Shown here piece by piece: positions 1 through 6,164 of a stretch of DNA of 13,815 bases. This stretch comes from an uncultured Chitinophagaceae bacterium (GTDB lineage: Bacteria; Bacteroidota; Bacteroidia; Chitinophagales; Chitinophagaceae). The DNA lies in the NCBI GenBank assembly GCA_937996595.1, contig CALKVC010000059.1:1-13815 (forward strand), read 5' to 3'. The position numbers were made by a program, and so were the translations under genes. Below the pieces are notes generated by a model. The model did no database searches and was not told the DNA's origin. It saw nothing but the letters and a program-made list of their open reading frames with translations. Position 1 is the first letter of the stretch. The number at the start of each line of letters is the position of its first letter.

Positions 1-1
1 C

Positions 2-1888
2 TTACCCGGAAAATCAAAAAAACAGGAAGAAGCAGATAATGCTGAATTACAAAGCATGGCACGCGAAGAATGGCCCGATGAAGAAGATACGATTGATGCC
101 GCCATGAAGGGTAACAGCATGAAGGGAAATGCAGCCATGGTTCCGGTTAAGGAGCCGGAAGCGGAAAATGTTCCCAATAAGCTGGAAATGGTGGAAAAGG
201 AAATGCCGGCTGCAGCCCCTGAACCTGTAATAGATCTGAAACCGGCAGTACCGGAAAAAGCACCGGAAATACCAGCGTCCGGCAATAAGTCGGCCAGTGT
301 TTCCCCTTTGGAACTGGAAATTAAAACCGTAGAAGACAAGCCGGCTTCAGAACCCCTGACAGCCGAAAAGGTAAAGCAACTGAAACCTTACGACCCGGTG
401 CTTGACCTGCGTGATTATAAATACCCTTCGCTCGACCTGCTGGAAAACCATGGCAGTGAAAAGATTGTGCAGGATGCCAATGAACTGGAAAACAACAAGA
501 ACCAGATCATCAGTACGCTGAAGAATTACGACATCACCATACAGCGTATATCCGCTACCGTTGGCCCAACGGTTACCTTGTATGAAATCATACCCGCGGC
601 GGGTGTACGCATATCCAGGATCAAGAACCTGGAAGATGATATCGCCCTCAGCCTGGCGGCGCTGGGTATCAGGATCATTGCGCCTATTCCAGGAAAGGGA
701 ACCATCGGTATTGAAGTGCCTAATGCGAAAAAGACGCTGGTAAGCATGAAGACACTGCTTTCTTCCGAAAAATTCCTGAAGAACAGTTTCTCGCTGCCCA
801 TTGCCATTGGTAAAAAAATTGACAACGAGAATTTCATTGTAGACCTTGCCAGCATGCCGCACCTGCTGATGGCGGGTGCCACGGGCCAGGGTAAATCGGT
901 AGGGTTGAATGCCATCCTGGTTTCATTGCTGTATTCCAAACATCCGTCGCAACTGAAATTCGTACTGGTAGATCCCAAAAAAGTGGAACTGAGCATTTAC
1001 AGGACCATTGAAAAACATTTCCTGGCAAAACTGCCCGGTGAAGAAGATGCTATCATAACGGATACGCGTAAGGTAATTCATACCCTTAATGCGATGTGCA
1101 TAGAAATGGACAACCGCTACGACCTGCTGAAGGAAGCCGGTTGCCGTAATATAAAGGAGTATAATGAAAAGTTCATAGCCAGGAAACTGAACCCTGAAAA
1201 AGGCCACCAGTTCCTGCCTTTCATCGTATTGGTAGTGGATGAGTTTGCCGACCTGATCATGACGGCGGGAAAAGAAGTGGAAATGCCTATCGCCAGGCTG
1301 GCCCAGCTGGCCCGGGCCATCGGCATACACCTGATCATTGCCACGCAGCGCCCTTCTGTTAATATCATAACAGGTACCATCAAGGCTAATTTCCCGGCAC
1401 GGATAGCATTCAAGGTGAGCAGCAAGATAGACAGCCGAACCATCCTGGATGCTGGCGGCGCTGAACAACTTATCGGTAAAGGGGATATGCTTATCAGCTA
1501 TAACGGCGATATCGTTCGCCTGCAATGTGCTTTTGTGGATACCCCGGAAGTGGATAAGATTGTAGATTTCATTTCAGGCCAGCGGGGCTATCCTGATGCA
1601 TTCCTGCTCCCGGAGTATGTGGATGAAAAAGAGATAGAGGGAAGGGAATTTGACATGAATGACAAGGACTCACTGTTTGAAGACGCTGCCAGGCTCATTG
1701 TAAGCAGCCAGAGTGGCAGTACGTCACTGCTTCAGCGAAGGATGAAACTGGGTTATAACAGGGCCGGCAGGCTGATGGACCAACTGGAAGCCGCAGGCAT
1801 TGTGGGGCCTAACCAGGGGAGCAAGGTAAGGGATGTACTAATAAAAACCGATGCCGACCTGCAGCAGCACCTGAATGAGATGATCTGA
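2..1888 (+). CDS. ftsK: FtsK/SpoIIIE-family DNA translocase, C-terminal part (cut by left edge)
   Basis: ATP-driven double-stranded DNA pump that acts at the division septum to clear and segregate the chromosome terminus. The frame is open to the window edge: codons before the ATG at 56 have no stop. That ATG is therefore probably internal, and the N-terminal membrane segments lie outside the window. Numbering from the ATG at 56, residues 1-115 are an acidic, proline- and lysine-rich linker. The alpha/beta motor follows, with Walker A GATGQGKS at 274-281 and Walker B ending in DE at 395-396 (LVVDEFADL). An RQ-type motor segment, IIATQRPSVNIITG, follows it. The C-terminal winged-helix gamma domain, which in this family reads polar DNA sequences (KOPS/SRS) and contacts XerD, spans about 538-601 (LLQRRMKLGYNRAGRLMDQLE). 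pth follows after 42 bp with no hairpin between, so read-through is possible. The family assignment is certain; orthology to FtsK rather than a second SpoIIIE-like copy is likely. Confidence 0.96.
   Translation, partial: LPGKSKKQEEADNAELQSMAREEWPDEEDTIDAAMKGNSMKGNAAMVPVKEPEAENVPNKLEMVEKEMPAAAPEPVIDLKPAVPEKAPEIPASGNKSASVSPLELEIKTVEDKPASEPLTAEKVKQLKPYDPVLDLRDYKYPSLDLLENHGSEKIVQDANELENNKNQIISTLKNYDITIQRISATVGPTVTLYEIIPAAGVRISRIKNLEDDIALSLAALGIRIIAPIPGKGTIGIEVPNAKKTLVSMKTLLSSEKFLKNSFSLPIAIGKKIDNENFIVDLASMPHLLMAGATGQGKSVGLNAILVSLLYSKHPSQLKFVLVDPKKVELSIYRTIEKHFLAKLPGEEDAIITDTRKVIHTLNAMCIEMDNRYDLLKEAGCRNIKEYNEKFIARKLNPEKGHQFLPFIVLVVDEFADLIMTAGKEVEMPIARLAQLARAIGIHLIIATQRPSVNIITGTIKANFPARIAFKVSSKIDSRTILDAGGAEQLIGKGDMLISYNGDIVRLQCAFVDTPEVDKIVDFISGQRGYPDAFLLPEYVDEKEIEGREFDMNDKDSLFEDAARLIVSSQSGSTSLLQRRMKLGYNRAGRLMDQLEAAGIVGPNQGSKVRDVLIKTDADLQQHLNEMI
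104..130 (+). repeat. Two-copy 15-bp-period direct repeat in the FtsK linker
   Basis: ATGAAGGGTAAC (104-115) is repeated as ATGAAGGGAAAT (119-130), giving MKGNS-MKGNA in the disordered linker of the FtsK protein. Two imperfect copies only. It probably reflects slippage in a low-constraint linker. Confidence 0.5.
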
Positions 1889-1930
1889 TGATTGCTTCAC
1901 CATTACCCGGTAAAATATTGAATTACCCCG

Positions 1931-2512
1931 ATGTCTAAATACTTACTTGTTGGCCTGGGCAATATTGGTAATGAATATGCCAATACCAGGCATAATATCG
2001 GTTTTGATGTGGTTCATGCATTTGTTATGAAACACGGCGGGATGTTTAAACCCGACAGGCTTGCCTATATGGCCGAAGTGAAATGGAAGGGGAAGGTTTT
2101 CATCTGCATTTGCCCAACTACTTATATGAACCTCAGCGGGCGTGCTTTTAAATATTGGATGGACAAGGAGAAGGTACCGCTGGTTCATACCCTCACTGTT
2201 GTTGATGACCTTTCATTGCCCCTGGATAAGATACGGTTAAGGGCTGCCGGTAGCCATGCCGGACATAACGGGCTAAGGGATATACAAAACATACTTGGAA
2301 CCGACGCCTACCCGAAACTGCGTTTTGGCATAGGAAACAGTTTTCCCAAAGGAATGCAGGCAGATTTTGTGCTGGGTAAATGGTACAAGGAAGAAATTCC
2401 GGTTGTGAAATATAAAATTGAAAAATCGGTTGAAATAATTGAAAACTTTGCTGCTATTGGTTTAGACAGGACCATGAGCGAAGTGAATAACCTGAGTTTC
2501 CTTCCCGTATAA
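1931..2512 (+). CDS. pth: Peptidyl-tRNA hydrolase
   Basis: Cytosolic esterase that releases peptides from peptidyl-tRNAs dropped by the ribosome, recycling tRNA. The 193-residue protein matches the usual bacterial Pth length. It opens with the signature VGLGNIGNEYANTRHNIGF (7-25), containing N11 and the catalytic H21. TTYMNLSG carries N67, VVDDLSLP carries the acidic residue that activates the histidine (D92 region), and AGHNGLRDI carries N113. The form VVDDLSLP...GSHAGHNGL, in place of the HDELDLP...GGHGGHNGL of E. coli, is what I remember as usual in Bacteroidota Pth, so I do not read it as defective. The ATG at 1931 puts the signature at the correct distance from the N-terminus. It may be transcribed with the FtsK gene 42 bp upstream. 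Confidence 0.96.
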   Translation: MSKYLLVGLGNIGNEYANTRHNIGFDVVHAFVMKHGGMFKPDRLAYMAEVKWKGKVFICICPTTYMNLSGRAFKYWMDKEKVPLVHTLTVVDDLSLPLDKIRLRAAGSHAGHNGLRDIQNILGTDAYPKLRFGIGNSFPKGMQADFVLGKWYKEEIPVVKYKIEKSVEIIENFAAIGLDRTMSEVNNLSFLPV

Positions 2513-2527
2513 TAAATAAAATGTATA

Positions 2528-2559
2528 TTGTTTTTTTAATGTGTTTTTCTTTATTTTCG
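2528..2559 (+). promoter_or_regulatory. Possible Bacteroidota-type promoter for the FAH-family gene
   Basis: The 85-bp spacer between pth and the next gene contains TTG at 2528-2530 and TATTTTCG at 2552-2559, 21 bp apart. This resembles the Bacteroidota housekeeping consensus (TTG near -33 and TAnnTTTG near -7) with one mismatch in the second box. The 5' leader would be about 35 nt. The spacer is very T-rich, so chance matches are easy and this is a weak call. Confidence 0.3.
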
Positions 2560-2597
2560 CTTTCTAAACCAAACCCAATTAAAAAACCTGCGTTGCC

Positions 2598-3209
2598 ATG
2601 AAGATTATATGTATTGGAAGAAATTATGCTGACCATGCCAAGGAACTTGGTAACGATATCCCGGAGGAGCCAGTGGTTTTCATGAAACCCAAGAGTGCCC
2701 TATTACAATCGCACACCCCTTTTTATTACCCTGAATTCACCAATGAACTCCATTATGAATGTGAAATAGTGTTGCGTGTTTGCAAGAACGGAAAATATGT
2801 TCAGGAGCGCCATGCAGCAAATTATTATAACGGTTATACAGTAGGTATCGATTTTACCGCAAGGGATATACAGAATGAATGCCGGCAGAAAGGCTTGCCC
2901 TGGGAAAAAGCAAAGGCATTTGACAATTCGGCTGCTGTTGGTAAGTTTATTGATGTGTCGCCGGGCTTTAATCCCAAATCGGTTAAATTTTCGCTGCGGA
3001 AAAACGGCGAACAGGTGCAGGAGGGAAATTCAGGGAATATGATATTTACATTCGACAAGATCATTTCACATATTTCCAATTATTTTTCATTGAATATCGG
3101 CGACCTGATATTTACCGGTACTCCGGCAGGTGTTGGGGAATGTGTGGTAGGAGATGAACTGGAAGCCTTTATTGACGATACCAGCCTGTTGAAACTGGAA
3201 ATAAAATAA
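2598..3209 (+). CDS. Fumarylacetoacetate hydrolase (FAH) family protein, FAHD1-like
   Basis: Single-domain FAH-fold enzyme, 203 residues. Homologues hydrolyse acylpyruvates, decarboxylate oxaloacetate or act on homoprotocatechuate-derived diones, using a divalent metal. The N-terminus has GRNYADHAKELGN (7-19), with H13 and E16 at the places of the catalytic His/Glu lid pair of FAHD1. Metal ligands are visible as E54 and E56 in HYECEIV (52-58) and D85 in GIDFTARD (83-90). WEKAKAFDNSAAVG (102-115) and GDLIFTGTPAGVG (168-180) complete the family signature. Only the catalytic domain is present, as in FAHD1 and the short bacterial forms. No pathway genes surround it, so the substrate cannot be inferred; acylpyruvate hydrolysis or oxaloacetate decarboxylation is the default guess. 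A hairpin terminator directly follows its stop. Confidence 0.92.
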   Translation: MKIICIGRNYADHAKELGNDIPEEPVVFMKPKSALLQSHTPFYYPEFTNELHYECEIVLRVCKNGKYVQERHAANYYNGYTVGIDFTARDIQNECRQKGLPWEKAKAFDNSAAVGKFIDVSPGFNPKSVKFSLRKNGEQVQEGNSGNMIFTFDKIISHISNYFSLNIGDLIFTGTPAGVGECVVGDELEAFIDDTSLLKLEIK

Positions 3210-3210
3210 A

Positions 3211-3272
3211 TGGTACTAAAAATCTGTAAGTCCCTTTTCATGGTTATGGAAAGGGATTTTTTTATGGTACCA
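3211..3272. terminator. Extended inverted-repeat terminator between convergent genes
   Basis: The core stem TCCCTTTTCAT (3231-3241) pairs with ATGGAAAGGGA (3246-3256), with one G-T wobble and loop GGTT. Seven Ts (3257-3263) follow, a standard intrinsic terminator for the + strand FAH-family gene. An outer arm, TGGTAC (3211-3216) against GTACCA (3267-3272), lengthens the symmetry. The T-tract overlaps the stop codon of the convergent gene (3262-3264). On the - strand the stem is followed by a weaker T-run, so it may work both ways. Confidence 0.8.
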
Positions 3273-4272
3273 CGAAGATATGTTTGATGGCGGATTGAAG
3301 CATGTTCATGTTGGTATCCATATCGCAGATAAGCTGTTTCCTTGTATATGCATGCACATCAAAAACGCCGCCACTCTTTTTTTCATTTTTTTCAAGCTGG
3401 TTGAGGCAAACAAAACAACGGCTGTACACGCCAATTGATATGATATCGAGGAACGCCCTTGTATTCCGTTTTGGGTAGCCCAGAGAAAAGGCATCGGCAA
3501 AATATGTTTCCAGCCTTGTTTGTAAAAGCCGGCGGATATCTGCCATATGCCTGGCATTTGTAATTAAAGTGCTGATACCGCTTTCCCTGTCTTTATACAC
3601 ATCAAAAATATCATTGCCCAGTTGCATCATGGCACCCAGGTTAAAAATGAGCTGATGTTCCGCATTGCTGATAGCAGGTGAAAATGCGGTTCTGTAAAAC
3701 AACACAGAACTGCCTCCTTTGTGCATGGTGATATCCAGCAGTTCGTCAGTTGCAATGTGCGGGTTTACCTGCCTCTTACTCAAAACCTGTGCTTTGTACA
3801 CATCTATCAATGCATTTACCAGCAATTTCTTATCCGGAACATGGGCAAGGGCGGTTTTATAAAAAATATCAAACAGCGCCTGGTTTGATTTTTTTTTACC
3901 GGCCTGCCCCTGGTTTTTAATAATGTTTTCAACCGCTTCATCCGACAGGTAATCCTTATCAAAAAAATCATCAAAGAGGCCCGTCATGGCGCCCTGTGCA
4001 GTACTGGCCAGCCTTTCACTATGCGTCATGGCTGTTCCCCGCAGAGCACAAAATGCTTCGCCCAGGATAGCAGGAACCGCCAGCCCGTAATAACTGTTTA
4101 TCTTTTTTATATCCCCGTCATCAATACTGCCGTCATTATTGTTCATGCAGTTTTGTATGATGGGTGCAATATGCTCTTGCAGGAACTTTTTCTGGATACT
4201 GATATTTTTCAATATACGTGAAATGGTTCCGGGTAATGTAACAGCGCTTGACAGAAAATTTTTACCGGGCAT
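3262..4272 (-). CDS. Class I isoprenoid/terpenoid-synthase-fold enzyme
   Basis: A 336-residue, mostly helical soluble protein with the two metal-binding motifs of class I isoprenoid synthases, which bind Mg2+-diphosphate of prenyl substrates. Motif 1 is GLFDDFFDK, with DDFFD at 101-105. Motif 2 is QLGNDIFDVYKDRESG, with N220, D221, D224, K227, D228 and E230. The spacing of about 120 residues fits the fold. KGGSSVLFYR (185-194) lies where the KT/KG...LF helix of prenyltransferases sits. The RRG that usually follows the first motif in chain-elongating prenyl synthases is missing, so a terpene-cyclase-like or squalene/phytoene-synthase-like role is as plausible as chain elongation. Similar Bacteroidota proteins are, as I recall, labelled only 'class 1 isoprenoid biosynthesis enzyme'. 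The product is unknown. It lies 27 bp downstream of the SRPBCC gene and is probably co-transcribed with it. No signal peptide. Confidence 0.75.
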   Translation of the reverse strand: MPGKNFLSSAVTLPGTISRILKNISIQKKFLQEHIAPIIQNCMNNNDGSIDDGDIKKINSYYGLAVPAILGEAFCALRGTAMTHSERLASTAQGAMTGLFDDFFDKDYLSDEAVENIIKNQGQAGKKKSNQALFDIFYKTALAHVPDKKLLVNALIDVYKAQVLSKRQVNPHIATDELLDITMHKGGSSVLFYRTAFSPAISNAEHQLIFNLGAMMQLGNDIFDVYKDRESGISTLITNARHMADIRRLLQTRLETYFADAFSLGYPKRNTRAFLDIISIGVYSRCFVCLNQLEKNEKKSGGVFDVHAYTRKQLICDMDTNMNMLQSAIKHIFVVP

Positions 4273-4299
4273 GCATGTTAATTAAGCAGTTGGCATTGT

Positions 4300-4677
4300 C
4301 TATTCATAAAATTCAATGATTGAACCGAAATACTGGAGGTTCCAGCCAGATGTGATATTATCAAAATCCTCATCCGGGATATTGGTATGCCTTAATTCAA
4401 CCGATGTTCCTTTTTTGTCGGGATGCAGGATAATGGTAACGATAGACGGTTCTTCCTGTTCGCCGAAAAACCATTGCTGTACCAATTTTTTTCCGGGTAC
4501 AAATTCGAGGTTGATGCCGCAGATACTTCCGCCCCAAAGCGAAAATTCCGAACCGGGCTGCCGGGGCATTATGGCTTCTTCACCGCTCCATAATTGTATG
4601 GTAGCTTCGTTGGTAAGGGCATTGTATACATCTTCCGGTGAAGCATTAACCAGGTAATATTTTTTGAAGTCTTTCAA
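4300..4677 (-). CDS. SRPBCC/AHSA1-like domain protein
   Basis: A 125-residue single-domain protein of the START/Bet v 1-like (SRPBCC) superfamily, whose members enclose a hydrophobic ligand cavity. The typical AHSA1 pattern is visible: an opening strand, then ASPEDVYNALTN (12-23), TIQLWSGE (26-33), GSEFSLWGGSICGINLEFVPGK split across 42-63, QQWFFGE (67-73), a strand TIILHP (81-86), GTSVELRHTNIPD (90-102), and the closing helix from about 106 with GWNLQYFG (111-118). The fold is clear but the ligand is unknown. It is the first gene of a likely two-gene unit with the isoprenoid-fold enzyme, so a hydrophobic-ligand role connected to that enzyme is possible but unproven. No signal peptide, so it is cytosolic. 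Confidence 0.85.
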   Translation of the reverse strand: MKDFKKYYLVNASPEDVYNALTNEATIQLWSGEEAIMPRQPGSEFSLWGGSICGINLEFVPGKKLVQQWFFGEQEEPSIVTIILHPDKKGTSVELRHTNIPDEDFDNITSGWNLQYFGSIIEFYE

Positions 4678-4729
4678 AAGCAGGTATAATTAACAATTAG
4701 TGAAATGAGTAATGATGTAAATTTGAATA

Positions 4730-4751
4730 CAATTTTTGTAATAAAAAATTG
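4730..4751. promoter_or_regulatory. Perfect dyad in the divergent spacer
   Basis: CAATTTTT (4730-4737) and AAAAATTG (4744-4751) form a perfect 8-bp inverted repeat around GTAATA. It lies between the start codons of the SRPBCC gene (4677) and the MORN-like gene (4784), so both promoters should be nearby. It could be an operator or just an AT-rich hairpin. No clear TAnnTTTG box was found in this spacer. Confidence 0.3.
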
Positions 4752-4783
4752 TTTATCAGCCGGAAATTAAACTGATCCAACAT

Positions 4784-5470
4784 ATGCGTATGAAAAATGT
4801 ATGTAATCCAAAATTCGCCATCTTGTTGTTTTGCCTGTTTGTACTGGCAACAGGCAGCAATGCCCAGTACAAGGAATACAAGCTGAATGCAAAGGGAGAT
4901 ACCATCAATGCAATCAAAGAAAACGGGCAGAAACATGGCAAGTGGGTCATAAAAGTGGAGGAGTTAAGGGGAAACCCCGGTTACGAAGAGGAAGGAGAAT
5001 ACAAGAAAGGTGAAAAACATGGTTACTGGCGGAAGTACAGCCTGGAAGGCGACCTGATTGCGGTGGAACATTATACTTATGGCGGCAAAGACGGCCTTCA
5101 GCAGTATTTTACTTTTTTAGGAGACCTGGAGCGGGAAGAATACTGGAAAGGATATAATCCGGATGCCCCATACGATACGGTAGCCGTTTACGGAACCGGC
5201 AGCGGTGAAATTGTTGATTACAAAATTGTAAAAGCAGAACCGTACAGTGTAAAAGACGGTGAATGGAAATATTATGACCCGGGTTCCGGGAGGGTGATCC
5301 GTACAGAGAAGTGGGATAGGAATAACCTGGTACTTCCGGAAGCTGCTAAGGTTTCTGCCAAGGCGCCGGATAAGGATAAGAAAGTAGATAAAACGGCCGA
5401 AATGCTGGAATGGGAAAGGAAGAACAAAGGCAAGAAAAAGGCATTGCGTGACGGCAGGACGGGCTTGTGA
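4784..5470 (+). CDS. Secreted MORN/YwqK-like repeat protein
   Basis: A 228-residue exported protein. A signal peptide runs from the N-terminus to about residue 27 (hydrophobic FAILLFCLFVLATG, then SNAQ). MORN-variant repeats of the pattern NG..HG.W..Y..G follow: ENGQKHGKWVIK (46-57), EYKKGEKHGYWRKYSLEGD (72-90), YGGKDGLQQYF (99-109) and, after a spacer, KDGEWKYYDPGSGRVIR (157-173). A lysine-rich tail (about 190-224, KAPDKDKKVDK and RKNKGKKKALR) ends it. Proteins with these repeats are often named 'toxin-antitoxin system YwqK family antitoxin', but nothing here supports a toxin-antitoxin role; the signal peptide points to the periplasm or envelope. The ATG at 4790 is an equally good start. The next secreted protein follows after 66 bp and may share its transcript. 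Confidence 0.8.
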   Translation: MRMKNVCNPKFAILLFCLFVLATGSNAQYKEYKLNAKGDTINAIKENGQKHGKWVIKVEELRGNPGYEEEGEYKKGEKHGYWRKYSLEGDLIAVEHYTYGGKDGLQQYFTFLGDLEREEYWKGYNPDAPYDTVAVYGTGSGEIVDYKIVKAEPYSVKDGEWKYYDPGSGRVIRTEKWDRNNLVLPEAAKVSAKAPDKDKKVDKTAEMLEWERKNKGKKKALRDGRTGL

Positions 5471-5536
5471 GATATACAACAGAAGATTATGTATTTGTTA
5501 TAATGTCCCTTCACTAACTGTTATATGTAAACGCAC

Positions 5537-6055
5537 ATGATAAGATTCATTTTGTTTTTAGTAAGCCTGTTTTGTATTACTTCGGGTAATGGCCAGTCAG
5601 TAAAAAAGTACCCGATAGGCGAATCAGGCTGTGCCGCCTATTTTTTCTGCGACCCCGGCACATTCAATGTGAGTTACAGTGAAGATTCATCAAAAATATA
5701 TACGGCAGAATGTATAACCGGTGAAACCGGTTATGGGTTGATTTGTGTGCAGCTTAACCAGGTTGATTTGAAAATAGATGACGTGGAGCCGGTGATGCTT
5801 AGTTATCTTGACTATTTAAAGACCCTGTTTAAAGTTACATCTGCCGTGGGTTATGGCAAGGGGCACCGGCTAAGGGGAAAGGAAAACATACACGGTATAA
5901 TTGATTACTGGAAGGATGAAAACGGGATGAACCTGAAAATAAAAAGCTGGACCGACGGGAATTTTATCATATTCCTTTATGCCAGATCGGCCAAAGAGCT
6001 GGTTGAAACAAAAACGAATGTTTTTCTTGATGGAATACAATTCAAAGGGATGTAA
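5537..6055 (+). CDS. Small exported protein of unknown function
   Basis: I do not recognise this 172-residue protein. Its N-terminus is a clear signal peptide (MIRFILFLVSLFCITSGNGQ, 1-20). The mature part has four cysteines (C32, C38, C59, C70), which could form disulfides in the periplasm. It looks like a mixed alpha/beta domain: an early segment around YFFCDPGTFNVSYSED (35-50), a helix near LSYLDYLKTLFK (88-99), and beta-rich segments MNLKIKSWTDGNFIIFLYA (131-149), ending in a FLDGIQFK strand. No lipobox and no T9SS sorting domain. It follows the MORN-like secreted protein on the same strand with no hairpin between, so a two-gene unit is possible. The terminator at 6111-6140 ends transcription after it. 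Confidence 0.75.
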   Translation: MIRFILFLVSLFCITSGNGQSVKKYPIGESGCAAYFFCDPGTFNVSYSEDSSKIYTAECITGETGYGLICVQLNQVDLKIDDVEPVMLSYLDYLKTLFKVTSAVGYGKGHRLRGKENIHGIIDYWKDENGMNLKIKSWTDGNFIIFLYARSAKELVETKTNVFLDGIQFKGM

Positions 6056-6110
6056 GCAGTAGTGAAGGTTACTTATTTAATATTCCCCTGAAACAAAACA
6101 TACACATACA

Positions 6111-6140
6111 AAACCGGCTCATTATTATATGAGCCGGTTT
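6111..6140. terminator. Perfect bidirectional hairpin terminator
   Basis: AAACCGGCTCAT (6111-6122) pairs without mismatch with ATGAGCCGGTTT (6129-6140) around the loop TATTAT. It sits between the convergent 172-residue protein gene (stop at 6055) and the first T9SS gene (stop at 6165). The T-run is GGTTTC on the + strand and GGTTTT on the - strand, so it can serve both. Confidence 0.85.
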
Positions 6141-6164
6141 CATTTCAAGTAAGTATAATCTTAT

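Noticed and set aside
56..58. ATG at 56 as the start of the FtsK gene
   Set aside because: The same frame is open back to base 2 without a stop, and the N-terminal membrane domain of the family is missing, so the gene most likely begins outside the window.
347..1525. Several open frames of 100-200 codons on the - strand inside the FtsK gene
   Set aside because: They mirror the codon pattern of a clear FtsK motor on the other strand, show no recognisable domain and overlap one another in different frames.
1931..2512. Pth with a degraded active site (missing the His of HDELDLP)
   Set aside because: N11, H21, N67, the D92 region and N113 are all present, and the variant motif is, as I recall, normal for Bacteroidota.
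4784..5470. Toxin-antitoxin module, from the YwqK-antitoxin label attached to such repeats
   Set aside because: The protein has a signal peptide and there is no toxin-like partner; the label is an annotation habit rather than evidence.
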